Shown here one piece after another: positions 1 to 7,726 of a stretch of 23,421 nucleotides of DNA. A model generated the notes under the pieces. The model was given only the letters and a program-made list of their open reading frames with translations, had not been told where the DNA came from and did no database searches. The DNA comes from an uncultured Bacilli bacterium (GTDB lineage Bacteria; Bacillota_I; Bacilli_A; RF39; UBA660): positions 1-23,421 of the forward strand of contig CAKOID010000011.1 in assembly GCA_934086355.1 (NCBI GenBank). The letters run 5' to 3'. The translations under genes were made by a program, and so were the position numbers. Positions within the stretch are counted from its first letter, which is position 1; each line of letters begins with the position of its first letter.

Positions 1-96
1 CTATATATTATTATGTATTTTTTTGTTTTTCCTTTTTTTTAATAACGATTTCTTAAAAAAATTTTAAAAAATATACAAATATAAAATATTGGTATA

Positions 97-126
97 TAAA
101 AAAATACAAATAATAATAATTTGTAT
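97..126 (-). terminator. Rho-independent terminator after the rluD-type gene
   Basis: On the minus strand an 8-bp perfect stem (ATACAAAT pairing with ATTTGTAT, 7-nt loop) is followed directly by a run of about seven U. It lies about 70 nt past the pseudouridine synthase stop codon and probably ends the long sigG-lspA-rluD transcript. The rest of positions 1-195 is AT-rich and I see no gene in it. Confidence 0.75.
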
Positions 127-195
127 CTATGTAATTAACTAATTAGATATTTAAACAGTTTCAAAAAATATATCGTACTTAGGCAAATTAGTTAT

Positions 196-1086
196 TTACT
201 TTTCTTCTAAACATTTTAAAAATTCAGTAAAATATTCTGGCAAAGGACATTCAAAATACATTTTTTCTTTTGTTATAGGATGTATGAATTCCATAGAATA
301 AGAATGTAAAAATTGTCCAAAATCACTACATTTATCGTTTGTATATACTGGATCATTGTATACTGGATGTCCTATATAATTCATATGTACTCTAATTTGG
401 TGTGTTCTTCCAGTATCTAATTTACATTTTATTAATGTATAACCTTTATATCTTTTTAAAACGGTAAAATGTGTGATAGCATTTTTAGAATTTTTACTAG
501 TTACTGCCATTTTTTTTCTATCTTTATCACTTCTACCTATTGGAGCATCAATAGTTCCACTATTAGTACTTATTTCACCTTTTACTAAAGCTATATAGGT
601 TCTAGTAATAGTTTTATTTTTAAAATAATCACTTAATATTTCATGTGTTTTATTATTTTTGGCTATTATAATTAACCCGCTTGTATCTTTATCTATTCTA
701 TGAACTATACCAGGTCTAACTTCTCCATTAATATCACTTAAAGAATTTGTATAATACATTAAACCATTTACTAAAGTACCACTATAATTACCATTTCCTG
801 GATGAACTACCATTCCGCTTGGTTTATTTACTATTATAATATCATTATCTTCATAAACAATATTTAATTTCATTTCTTCTGGTTCAATATTAGTTTCTTC
901 TTTAAAACTTTCATCAATTTTAATTATGTCATTTTCTTTTACTTTATAATTATTTTTAGTTGGCTTATCATTAACCAATATATATCCGTTATCTATCATT
1001 TTTGATATTAAAGTTCTTGATAAATCTGTATTGTTAGATAAATACTTATCAATTCTTATATTATTTTCTACTACTTTTACTACCAC
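196..1086 (-). CDS. RluD-family 23S rRNA pseudouridine synthase
   Basis: 296 residues, the usual RluD/YlyB size. Residues 1-60 form an S4-type RNA-binding domain. The catalytic domain follows: HRIDKDTSG at 129-137 holds the catalytic aspartate (D132), and GRTHQIRVH at 226-234 is the second family signature. The enzyme converts uridines in large-subunit rRNA to pseudouridine in the cytoplasm. The start lies inside the end of lspA (26-nt overlap), so the two are probably translationally coupled. The lspA-then-rluD order is the same as Bacillus lspA-ylyB. Which uridines are modified cannot be read from sequence, so I give no gene symbol. Confidence 0.93.
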   Translation of the reverse strand: MVVKVVENNIRIDKYLSNNTDLSRTLISKMIDNGYILVNDKPTKNNYKVKENDIIKIDESFKEETNIEPEEMKLNIVYEDNDIIIVNKPSGMVVHPGNGNYSGTLVNGLMYYTNSLSDINGEVRPGIVHRIDKDTSGLIIIAKNNKTHEILSDYFKNKTITRTYIALVKGEISTNSGTIDAPIGRSDKDRKKMAVTSKNSKNAITHFTVLKRYKGYTLIKCKLDTGRTHQIRVHMNYIGHPVYNDPVYTNDKCSDFGQFLHSYSMEFIHPITKEKMYFECPLPEYFTEFLKCLEEK

Positions 1087-1537
1087 TTTTATCTTCTCCT
1101 TTTAATATAGATATTATTAATAATACTACTCCAATTACAATACTTATATCAGCAATATTGAATACTGGAAAATCGTATCTAAATATAATAAAATCTAAAA
1201 AATCTTTTACATAACCAAATATTAATCTATCAGATAAATTACCTAGTATACCGCCTAGTAATAAACCAAACCCGTAAGTATTTAATTTAGTTTTTTTAAA
1301 AGAATATGAATATCTAATAATCATTATTATTGCTATTATACTTAAACCAATTAATAAAATTCTATTGTTTTCTAATATTCCCCATGAAGCACCTTTATTA
1401 TTAATATATCTTATGTAAAAGAAATCTTTTATTATTTCTATACTTTCATTTAATTTTAGGTACGTACTTATTAGTGATTTAGTTATTTGATCTAATATAA
1501 ATATTATTAAAGATATAATATATATTTTTTTTGACAT
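1061..1537 (-). CDS. lspA: Lipoprotein signal peptidase (signal peptidase II)
   Basis: Membrane aspartyl protease that removes signal peptides from diacylglyceryl-modified prolipoproteins. Four hydrophobic segments are visible. The catalytic aspartates lie in GNLSDR (D103) and FNIAD (D130), counted from the start chosen here, and the conserved N-x-G-A motif (NNKGASWG) is present. An in-frame ATG at 1546 exists, but it sits only about 1 nt after the AAAGGTG ribosome site. The ATG at 1537 is spaced 6 nt from it and is the better start, giving 158 residues. The gene follows ylmC by a short gap and overlaps the rluD-type gene by 26 nt. Confidence 0.95.
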   Translation of the reverse strand: MSKKIYIISLIIFILDQITKSLISTYLKLNESIEIIKDFFYIRYINNKGASWGILENNRILLIGLSIIAIIMIIRYSYSFKKTKLNTYGFGLLLGGILGNLSDRLIFGYVKDFLDFIIFRYDFPVFNIADISIVIGVVLLIISILKGEDKSGSKSSRK

Positions 1538-1565
1538 TTCATTCACCTTTATAATTATATATTAT

Positions 1566-1793
1566 TTAATTTATTTCTACAAGTATAACATCTTCACCTA
1601 TTTTTTTTATGTCTTCCATTTTAAAAATTGTTTCTTTATTGGAAATAAATAATCTAAATATATGTCTTCTTGGTAAACATGTAAAGTTGATAACTCTTCC
1701 TTCGTTGTTAATTTCTAAGTCAACTATATTTCCAAGATTTTTGCCATCATTTACATTAACTACTGTTTTATCTTGTAATTCACTTATTTTCAA
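1566..1793 (-). CDS. YlmC/YmxH-family PRC-barrel sporulation protein
   Basis: 75-residue protein with the small beta-rich PRC-barrel pattern of the YlmC/YmxH family: an N-terminal MKISELQDKTVVNV, a G-x-x-L-G-N-I-V-D-L-E motif, and a central CLPRRHIFRLF stretch. In Bacillus and Clostridia the family is encoded next to sigG or in sporulation loci, as here, where it lies 24 nt after sigG. The exact biochemical role is unsettled; placement supports a sporulation link. An antiparallel open frame over the same DNA is a shadow. Confidence 0.85.
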   Translation of the reverse strand: MKISELQDKTVVNVNDGKNLGNIVDLEINNEGRVINFTCLPRRHIFRLFISNKETIFKMEDIKKIGEDVILVEIN

Positions 1794-1817
1794 AATATAC
1801 CACCATTTAATTATATG

Positions 1818-2594
1818 TTATTTTATTAATCTTTTAACGTTATTTATGGCACTTTTTTCTAATCTTGACACTTGTGCTTGACTTACTCCTAATTCATTTG
1901 CTATTTCTGTTTGAGTTTTACCGACTATATATCTATCTGTCAATATATTTCTTTCTCGTTCTTTTATTTTTGTTAATGCACGCCTTAATCCTAAAAGTTC
2001 ATCTCTCCCTTCATTATTGTTTTTTACGTCTGCTATTTGGTCTTCTAAGTATATTGTATCTCCTCCATCATTATAAATAGGTTCATATATAGACATCGAA
2101 GGCTTTAAAGAATTTAGTGCATTTCCTAAACTATATCCTGTTAATTCTAAAGATTCACATATTTCATCATTAGTTGCTTCTCTACCATTTTTAATTAAAA
2201 ATTCATCTTTGTATTTTAAAACTTTATATGCAGTATCTTTGATACTTCTTGCAATTCTCACATCAGTTAATCCTCTTATATATCTTCTTATTTCTCCTAA
2301 TATTAGAGGTACGGCATAAGTAGAAAATTGTACATTGAAAGATAAATCAAAATTATCTACTGCTTTTATTAGTCCTACACATCCTATTTGAAATAAATCA
2401 TTCATATCACATTTACCATTATTATATTTTTGAACTAAACTTAAAACTAATTTTAGATTTCCATTTACAATTATTTCTTTCGCTTCTTTTTCTCCATTTC
2501 TTAGTTTATTAAATAATATAATCATTTCATCATTTTTTAATACTGGTAAATTATTTGTATTTATACCTGTTATATCAACTTTATATTTGCTCAT
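1818..2594 (-). CDS. sigG: RNA polymerase sporulation sigma factor SigG (late forespore)
   Basis: 258 residues, the normal SigG length. The N-terminus carries the SigG-type signature (KVDITGINTNNLPVLKNDEM), which separates it from SigF and SigB. Sigma region 2 follows (NGNLKLVLSLVQKY, DLFQIGCVGLIKAVDNFDL, FSTYAVPLILGEIRRYIR), then region 3, with the conserved EPIYNDGGD around residue 170. Region 4 ends in the helix-turn-helix TQTEIANELGVSQAQVSRLE. SigG directs late forespore transcription. The ribosome site AAGGA lies 8 nt before the ATG. I saw no convincing SigF/SigG-type promoter in the 48-nt upstream gap, so read-through from the tyrS operon is possible. Confidence 0.95.
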   Translation of the reverse strand: MSKYKVDITGINTNNLPVLKNDEMIILFNKLRNGEKEAKEIIVNGNLKLVLSLVQKYNNGKCDMNDLFQIGCVGLIKAVDNFDLSFNVQFSTYAVPLILGEIRRYIRGLTDVRIARSIKDTAYKVLKYKDEFLIKNGREATNDEICESLELTGYSLGNALNSLKPSMSIYEPIYNDGGDTIYLEDQIADVKNNNEGRDELLGLRRALTKIKERERNILTDRYIVGKTQTEIANELGVSQAQVSRLEKSAINNVKRLIK

Positions 2595-2642
2595 AAAAAA
2601 TATCCTTTCTACCTTATATTGGTAAAAAAGATATTAGTTTAT

Positions 2643-2960
2643 TCATTTCTTTTTTGTACACGTTAATAAAATACTATTTATTAAAACTAGTGATATAGAT
2701 ATTATTATTAAAGTATTTTTTATTATAGATTTTAATACTAATTTTACAATATCATTTAGAGATATAACATTTAGTATTGTTGGTAATAGTATTGATATGA
2801 TAATTATAAATATAGATAAAATTATAGTGGTTATACTTATTATTTTAATAGATTTTTTAGTATTTTTATTATTTATAAATATTAAAACTATTGTAAGTAA
2901 TAAACTTATTAATAATATAATTAAGTTTTTTGTACTTATAAGTTTAAGTAATGTTTCCAT
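2643..2960 (-). CDS. Small three-helix membrane protein, function unknown
   Basis: 105 residues, almost entirely hydrophobic: helices near 10-30, 37-65 and 82-100, with a Lys-rich C-terminus (TCTKKK). The start codon abuts the previous gene's stop (TAAATG), and the ribosome site GGTGA lies inside that gene's end, so the two are coupled. I do not recognise the family. Position between tyrS and sigG is the only context. A short A/T-only hairpin (AAAAAAGA pairing with TCTTTTTT) overlaps its end and could attenuate read-through into sigG. Confidence 0.7.
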   Translation of the reverse strand: METLLKLISTKNLIILLISLLLTIVLIFINNKNTKKSIKIISITTIILSIFIIIISILLPTILNVISLNDIVKLVLKSIIKNTLIIISISLVLINSILLTCTKKK

Positions 2961-3419
2961 TTAATCACCATATAAACTTTCTATAATAGAATTACTAGTA
3001 TTTTTTATATTATTTAGTATATTTTCTTTTTCTTCATTTGTAATATTATAACCTGTTTCATCTATAACTTTGTCAATATTATTATTTGCATAATTGTATA
3101 ATTCTTCGTTAGTCATTTTTTCACTTTTACCCATTTTATAATCTATAACATCATTTGTTATTTCACTTAAAACATTTTGAGCTGTTTTGCTATTTAATGT
3201 AGATTTTATTACTTTTTTATCTATATTTGTTTCTCTATTTATTTTATCTGTAATATCATTAATTATTTTTTCATCTTTATTAATATCTTTTGTAGTACTT
3301 TTTATTATCTTATTTATGTTATCTTTTTTTATAGTTATTTTAAGTGTTATTAAAGATATACTTAGTAATTCAATAATAATTAGTAGTGTAACTAATAATA
3401 TATTAAATAATTTTTTCAT
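2961..3419 (-). CDS. Membrane-anchored protein with extracytoplasmic helical domain, unknown
   Basis: 152 residues. One N-terminal membrane helix (about 5-28) precedes a charged, Asn/Lys/Glu-rich, probably alpha-helical region. No Cys lipobox and no enzyme motif are visible. A good ribosome site (AGGAGA, 6 nt before the ATG) and the 17-nt gap after tyrS place it in the T-box operon. It is followed without a gap by the 105-residue membrane protein, so the two probably act together. Family not recognised; a sporulation or envelope role is only a guess from the nearby sigG. Confidence 0.7.
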   Translation of the reverse strand: MKKLFNILLVTLLIIIELLSISLITLKITIKKDNINKIIKSTTKDINKDEKIINDITDKINRETNIDKKVIKSTLNSKTAQNVLSEITNDVIDYKMGKSEKMTNEELYNYANNNIDKVIDETGYNITNEEKENILNNIKNTSNSIIESLYGD

Positions 3420-3436
3420 ATATGTTCTCCTAGTAT

Positions 3437-4663
3437 TTATTTACCTACGAAATATTTTTTCTTACCTTTTCTTATAATTAGATATTTTTTATGTAGTAGT
3501 AAATCTTCGTTAACTATTGTATTTTCATCATTTATAATATTTCCATTTATAGTAATACTATTATTGTTTAAAAATTCTCTTGCTTCTCTTCTACTAACTG
3601 CAATTTTATTGTTTACTAGAGTATCTAATATTGTTTCATTTAGATTTATTTTGAAACTAGGCACTCCTTTAAATGCATCTTCTATTTCATCTTCTTTTAA
3701 TTCATTTATTTTTCCTTGGAATAAACATTCACTTATTTTTAAGGCTTTATTAAATTCTTCTTCTCCATGTAAATCTGTAATAAATTCTTTTGCTAACGTT
3801 TTTTGAGCAATTCTTAAATGAGGTGCTTCATTATGTTCAGTCATAATTTTTTCTATTTCTTCTTTTGTTAAGAATGTAAATACTTTTAAATATTCTTCTA
3901 CTTTAGAATCATCAGAATTAATTAAGTATTGATACAATTCATAGCTAGAAGTTTTATTAATATCTAACCATAATGCGTTTCCTTCACTTTTTCCAAATTT
4001 ATTTCCGTTAGCATCTAATATTAAAGGCATTGTAAAGCCATATGCTTCTTTACCTTCTATTTTTTTTATTAATTCAATACCTGTTGTTATATTTCCCCAT
4101 TGGTCACTACCTGCGGCCTGTAATGTACATCCTTTGTCTTTAAATAAATGTAAGAAGTCATAACCTTGAATAAGAGTATATGAAAACTCTGCATATGTTA
4201 TACCTGTTTCTAATCTTCTACTTATTATATCTTTTGCTAACATATAGTTAACATTTATGTATTTTCCTATATCTCTTAAAAATTCTAAGTAATTGTAATT
4301 CTTCATCCAATCATAGTTATTAACTATTTCTGCTTTTCCTTCTAGAATTCTAGATACTTGTTCTTTTAATCCAACAAAGTTTTTATCTACAGTTTCTTTT
4401 GAAATTATTTCTCTTTCTGCAGTTGGTCTAGGGTCTCCTATTAAACCTGTTGCACCACCTACTAATAATATAGGATGATGACCTGCTCTCATTAATCTTT
4501 TTGCAGTTATTAGTGAAGAATAATGTCCTATATGTAAACTATCTGCTGTTGGATCTGTTCCCCAATAAAATGTAATATTTTCATTGTTTAACTTGTTTTC
4601 TAATTCTGGACTACTTATATCTTTTATTAATCCTCTCCATTTTAATTCATCATATAATTTCAT
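3437..4663 (-). CDS. tyrS: Tyrosyl-tRNA synthetase
   Basis: 408 residues, class I TyrRS of the bacterial TyrS type. The HIGH motif is intact at 44-47 (DSLHIGH). The tyrosine-binding SDQWGN is at 186-191, and the KMSKS-type loop is KFGKS at 222-226. A C-terminal S4 domain (about 345-408) binds tRNA. It activates tyrosine with ATP and charges tRNA-Tyr. The ribosome site AAGGA lies 7 nt before the ATG. It follows the HAD gene by 16 nt, and both lie behind a T-box leader, which fits control by uncharged tRNA-Tyr. Confidence 0.97.
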   Translation of the reverse strand: MKLYDELKWRGLIKDISSPELENKLNNENITFYWGTDPTADSLHIGHYSSLITAKRLMRAGHHPILLVGGATGLIGDPRPTAEREIISKETVDKNFVGLKEQVSRILEGKAEIVNNYDWMKNYNYLEFLRDIGKYINVNYMLAKDIISRRLETGITYAEFSYTLIQGYDFLHLFKDKGCTLQAAGSDQWGNITTGIELIKKIEGKEAYGFTMPLILDANGNKFGKSEGNALWLDINKTSSYELYQYLINSDDSKVEEYLKVFTFLTKEEIEKIMTEHNEAPHLRIAQKTLAKEFITDLHGEEEFNKALKISECLFQGKINELKEDEIEDAFKGVPSFKINLNETILDTLVNNKIAVSRREAREFLNNNSITINGNIINDENTIVNEDLLLHKKYLIIRKGKKKYFVGK

Positions 4664-4679
4664 AATATTTTCCTTCTTT

Positions 4680-5297
4680 CTATAATAGTTTTAATAATTC
4701 ATCTAAATTATTTATTTCATTTTCGTTATTATTTTTTTGATTTTTATTAAAGTATATTGTTTTCATTTTAAGTTTTTTTGGAATATTTATATCTCTTTCT
4801 AAACTATCACCTATTATTAAACATTCTTCATATTGATAATTATCACAAGCATTTTTGTAAGTTTCTTTATTTGGTTTTATTCCATCTTCAACACCATATA
4901 TTTTTTTAAAATATTTATCTATTCCTACCTTTTTTAATCTTTCATTTTGACAATCTTTATACCAATTAGTTAGAGCAACTATTTCATATTTTTTAGATAA
5001 ATATTCTAGTATATTTTTTGTATTTTCATTTATTAATGTTGAATAATTAGAATACATTTTTAATAATTCTTCTAAGTTTTCTAAGCTATAAATATTATCT
5101 AATTTTTGATTTAAATAATTTACTAAATCTATTTTTTCAAAATTTCCTACAAATTCATATTCATATAATATTTTGAATAAGTCATTAGATTCAATTTTGT
5201 AATTTTTTATTTTTAAATAGTTTTTATAACACTCTATACAATCTTTTTTTGTATCTAATAAAGTATTATCAATATCAAATATTATTCTTTTAATCAT
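4680..5297 (-). CDS. HAD-superfamily hydrolase, subfamily IA
   Basis: 205 residues from the start chosen here. HAD motif I is FDIDNTLLDT near the N-terminus (nucleophile Asp and acid Asp). Motif II is ALTNW, the motif III lysine lies in GIKPNKETY, and motif IV is GDSLERDI. A helical cap sits between motifs I and II, as in YjjG-like phosphatases. The likely reaction is phosphate-monoester hydrolysis; the substrate is unknown. An in-frame ATG at 5318 lies within the terminator hairpin/U-tract of the T-box leader and cannot be the start. The ATG at 5297 follows GGAGG by 5 nt. It is the first gene of the T-box-tyrS operon. Confidence 0.88.
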   Translation of the reverse strand: MIKRIIFDIDNTLLDTKKDCIECYKNYLKIKNYKIESNDLFKILYEYEFVGNFEKIDLVNYLNQKLDNIYSLENLEELLKMYSNYSTLINENTKNILEYLSKKYEIVALTNWYKDCQNERLKKVGIDKYFKKIYGVEDGIKPNKETYKNACDNYQYEECLIIGDSLERDINIPKKLKMKTIYFNKNQKNNNENEINNLDELLKLL

Positions 5298-5307
5298 GTT
5301 TACCTCC

Positions 5308-5368
5308 AAAAAAAACATCCATATACTTAAGGGCGAAATTCCGCGGTACCACCTTAATTTTATGAATG
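5308..5368 (-). terminator. T-box-controlled intrinsic terminator
   Basis: CATTCATA (5368-5361) pairs with TATGGATG (5323-5316), and an inner TTAAGG pairs with CCTTAA. The T-box sequence is enclosed and eight U follow at 5315-5308. The hairpin competes with antiterminator formation by the T-box bulge. Confidence 0.88.
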
Positions 5369-5438
5369 TATCATACTTTATTTATCTTAACGCGATATTA
5401 CGTTTTAACTCCAGGGTCGTAAATCCTTTCTTCGTTAA
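5308..5438 (-). promoter_or_regulatory. Compact T-box riboswitch leader (probably tRNA-Tyr)
   Basis: The T-box consensus AAGGTGGTACCGCGG is at 5355-5341 on the minus strand, just before a terminator. A short Stem I can be drawn: TTAACG (5438-5433) pairs with CGTTAA (5392-5387), and an upper stem TTACG (5422-5418) pairs with CGTAA (5402-5398). The 3' side of the internal loop then reads UAUCG, beginning with UAU, a tyrosine codon, which matches tyrS downstream. AUC (Ile) is also present in the loop, so specificity is inference. Only about 18 nt separate Stem I from the antiterminator region. Uncharged tRNA should favour the antiterminator over the hairpin at 5368-5316. Confidence 0.88.
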
Positions 5439-5445
5439 CAAAATT

Positions 5446-5473
5446 ATTATATCATATTTTTATAGTTTGTAAA
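5446..5473 (-). promoter_or_regulatory. Promoter of the T-box-HAD-tyrS operon
   Basis: TTTACA, 16-nt spacer, TATAAT, with an extended -10 (TGA just before TATAAT). It begins 3 nt past the glucosaminidase stop codon and would start RNA near 5439, just before Stem I of the T-box. Confidence 0.75.
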
Positions 5474-5475
5474 TA

Positions 5476-6216
5476 TTAACTTTCTTTAATATTGTTAATG
5501 TACCAATTTATTTTATCAGTCCATGTTGTACTGCTAGGAGCATATTTACTTTGCATTAATTCAGGTGTTGTTAAACCCTTATTATAATAATTATTAAAAA
5601 GTATATTTAGATATCCGTCTATACCTTCTTCTAAACTATCATATTTTATAAATTTTCCACCACTTTTTAGTCCACCTATATTATAGTTATTTCTAACTAA
5701 ACTACTACAAGTCCATTTACATCCTGTTTCATGTAATACTATTGCAACTGCTAAATATGGGTCTAATCCTGTTAGTTTTGTGTATTTTGCAAAATATATT
5801 CCTGTGTCTGTTAAAGTAGATGATAAATTTTTATTTAATTTTTCTGCTAGAGAAGTTAAAGTTAATCCATCATATACAATAGTTCCGTCATCTATAATAC
5901 TTTCTGGTATAGCAACACTACTATTATTATCAGACACATCTCTTTTTTCAGTTGTTGTTGTTGTAGTTATGATTTGAGTAGTCGTAGTAGTGGTTGTCGT
6001 TGTTGTAGTTTCTTCTGGTATTATTAATTCTTCGTTGGTTTCTTCAATAACATTAGGAGAATATGACTTTTCTTTAACATCGTTATATGCAAAAGTATAT
6101 TCTTCATTTTTATTAAAATAATTTTTATAAAAATATTTTTTTACTCCTAAATATCCTGCTACCGAAAGCATTATACCTATTATAACTAAAAATATTTGTA
6201 TCCATATATTCTTCAT
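5476..6216 (-). CDS. Membrane-anchored peptidoglycan glucosaminidase with Thr-tract stalk
   Basis: 246 residues from the chosen start. One N-terminal membrane helix (about 5-25) is followed by an extracellular linker with 11 Thr, QII and 6 Thr in a row. The C-terminal region is a glucosaminidase (GH73-like) domain from about residue 115: the catalytic-type glutamate is in LHETG (E163), followed by NNYNIGGL and a conserved Y-D-S-L-E-E-G-I-D-G-Y segment. It should cut glycan strands of peptidoglycan at the outer membrane face. A GTG 9 nt upstream is possible, but the ATG at 6216 has a weak GTGAT ribosome site and the more usual Lys-containing N-terminus. The gene has its own promoter. Confidence 0.85.
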   Translation of the reverse strand: MKNIWIQIFLVIIGIMLSVAGYLGVKKYFYKNYFNKNEEYTFAYNDVKEKSYSPNVIEETNEELIIPEETTTTTTTTTTTQIITTTTTTEKRDVSDNNSSVAIPESIIDDGTIVYDGLTLTSLAEKLNKNLSSTLTDTGIYFAKYTKLTGLDPYLAVAIVLHETGCKWTCSSLVRNNYNIGGLKSGGKFIKYDSLEEGIDGYLNILFNNYYNKGLTTPELMQSKYAPSSTTWTDKINWYINNIKES

Positions 6217-6232
6217 ACTTATCACATATAAT

Positions 6233-6261
6233 ATTATAACAAATAAAAATTAATATTACAA
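6233..6261 (-). promoter_or_regulatory. Promoter of the glucosaminidase gene
   Basis: TTGTAA, 17-nt spacer, TATAAT. RNA would start only about 10 nt before the ATG at 6216, giving a very short leader. It lies just past the sipW terminator. Confidence 0.6.
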
Positions 6262-6273
6262 ATTTTGTTTTGT

Positions 6274-6316
6274 AAAAAAAAATATTATAAGTTTTATTCA
6301 TTTTTCTTATAATATT
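6274..6316 (-). terminator. Terminator overlapping the sipW stop codon
   Basis: Perfect 11-bp inverted repeat AATATTATAAG / CTTATAATATT with the sipW stop codon in its 14-nt loop, followed on the minus strand by seven or more U. Confidence 0.8.
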
Positions 6317-7010
6317 TTTCTGCTATATTAAGACCTTGTCTAATTTGATTTAAATCATCAACATTTATTTCAGTATCAATTTTTTTATTGATATTACTAA
6401 ATCTCATAAATTTGTTATTAAATGATAATAATCTAAATAATTTAATAAAATCGTATATGATTACACATAGTGCCGGTATTAAAATTACAAGTAACCAACC
6501 AAATTTATTTGCTATTAAAAATTGTACTCTACCTAATTGAGGTATTTTAAACAATACTTTACCTAATATATCATTATAATTTACGGTTGCTTGGTCTGCT
6601 TTTAAGTTATTATCTCCTTTTGTGATATATGATTTTGAGCCATCAACATTAGTTATTACATCAACTACTCTATGTGTTACTGTTAAACCTTTTGAGACAT
6701 TACTGTTAGATACAAATGTTATTATATCACCTTTTTTTATGCTATTTTCGTTAAATACATTTAAGTCAACAACTACGTCGTATACTTTAACGTTAGGCTC
6801 CATACTTGGACTAATAATTGTATACAGACCAAATTTTGGTATATTTGCAGTTGGATTTTTTTCATACATTTTTAATGAAAAGAAATAGTATGCAAAAAAT
6901 ATTCCTAAAAATATTAAAACAACGATTATTGCATAAGATAATAACTTCATTGCTTTATTGCAATAATATTTAATTAATTTTCTACGTTCCCTCTTATTCA
7001 TCTTTTTCAT
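6294..7010 (-). CDS. sipW: SipW-type (ER/archaeal-class) signal peptidase I
   Basis: 238 residues. An N-terminal membrane helix lies at about 23-46. The catalytic serine is in SPSMEP (S69). The general base position is histidine (VTHRVV, H113) instead of the bacterial lysine, and the aspartate lies in KGDNN (D133). A second membrane helix is at about 170-192. This Ser-His-Asp type is the SipW class, which processes TasA/camelysin-like secreted proteins with a special signal peptide. A matching substrate is encoded two genes upstream. The GGTGAT ribosome site just before the ATG fixes the start. It has its own promoter besides any read-through. Confidence 0.92.
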   Translation of the reverse strand: MKKMNKRERRKLIKYYCNKAMKLLSYAIIVVLIFLGIFFAYYFFSLKMYEKNPTANIPKFGLYTIISPSMEPNVKVYDVVVDLNVFNENSIKKGDIITFVSNSNVSKGLTVTHRVVDVITNVDGSKSYITKGDNNLKADQATVNYNDILGKVLFKIPQLGRVQFLIANKFGWLLVILIPALCVIIYDFIKLFRLLSFNNKFMRFSNINKKIDTEINVDDLNQIRQGLNIAEKYYKKNE

Positions 7011-7037
7011 TTTATCACCGGTCTAGTTTCTATATTA

Positions 7038-7066
7038 ATTATATATTATGAATATAAATATTTCAA
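7038..7066 (-). promoter_or_regulatory. Promoter of sipW
   Basis: TTGAAA, 17-nt spacer, TATAAT in the gap between the 201-residue gene and sipW. It suggests that sipW can be expressed independently of its substrate. Confidence 0.65.
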
Positions 7067-7076
7067 TAATAAATTT

Positions 7077-7682
7077 TTATTTTAGAGATATGCTATTTAA
7101 TATATTATCTTTATAATTTTCACATTCATTAATTAGTGATTCGTCTTCTATTTTAAAATCATAAGTAAATATTCTTTGATTTATCTCTGTTAAATAATTG
7201 TAGTTTGTTCCAAAAAAATCATACTTTATTCCATACCAATTTATATTGTTTATTAGTTGATTTTGTACTTCGTTTTCTCTACCATAAAAATCATTCATAC
7301 TATAAGCAAGTTTTTTTACGTCGTCATAATTTGTAATTTCTTTAATTGAAAAAGTACATTCATTTGTCATTATTTCTCCATCTATTTCTTTTTCAACTTC
7401 ATAAAAATACTCATTATCTTTTTGTGTAAATTCACTTGGTATCTGAAAATCAAACACTTCGGTTGAGATGTCCCATGGAGTATATATAATTAAGCCATCA
7501 AAATAATTATTTTGATTTGTTGTATCTTCATATACTTTAGTAATATTAGAATCTAAATTTATACTTGTTAATTTTTTTGCATTATATATTGCTAAAGTAG
7601 CCCCCGCTATAATTAAACATATTATATTTCCTATGATTGAAATTATGACTATGACCAAAACTATTATTTGTTTTTTATTCAT
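7077..7682 (-). CDS. Membrane-anchored extracytoplasmic protein in SipW cluster, unknown
   Basis: 201 residues. One N-terminal hydrophobic helix (about 5-31) ends in AGATLAIYNA, which resembles the GATFAFFT end of the SipW-type signal next door, so it may be a second SipW substrate (inference). The rest is acidic, beta- and aromatic-rich, with two cysteines (C109 and C187, approximate) that might form a disulfide. Family not recognised. The ribosome site GAGGAG lies 6 nt before the ATG. It sits between the Thr-tailed SipW substrate and sipW. Confidence 0.72.
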   Translation of the reverse strand: MNKKQIIVLVIVIISIIGNIICLIIAGATLAIYNAKKLTSINLDSNITKVYEDTTNQNNYFDGLIIYTPWDISTEVFDFQIPSEFTQKDNEYFYEVEKEIDGEIMTNECTFSIKEITNYDDVKKLAYSMNDFYGRENEVQNQLINNINWYGIKYDFFGTNYNYLTEINQRIFTYDFKIEDESLINECENYKDNILNSISLK

Positions 7683-7704
7683 TTTTTACTCCTCTTTTCT
7701 ATTT

Positions 7705-7726
7705 GAAAAAGCTCCATTATGGAGCT
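7705..7726 (-). terminator. Terminator with the SipW-substrate stop codon as its loop
   Basis: AGCTCCA and TGGAGCT form a 7-bp GC-containing stem whose 3-nt loop is exactly the TAA stop codon, followed by five U. The short U-tract suggests partial termination, so the substrate RNA would exceed that of the two downstream genes. Confidence 0.7.

Noticed and set aside
5298..5318. Upstream ATG start for the HAD gene
   Set aside because: It lies in the 3' arm and U-tract of the T-box terminator; the ATG at 5297 has a proper GGAGG site.
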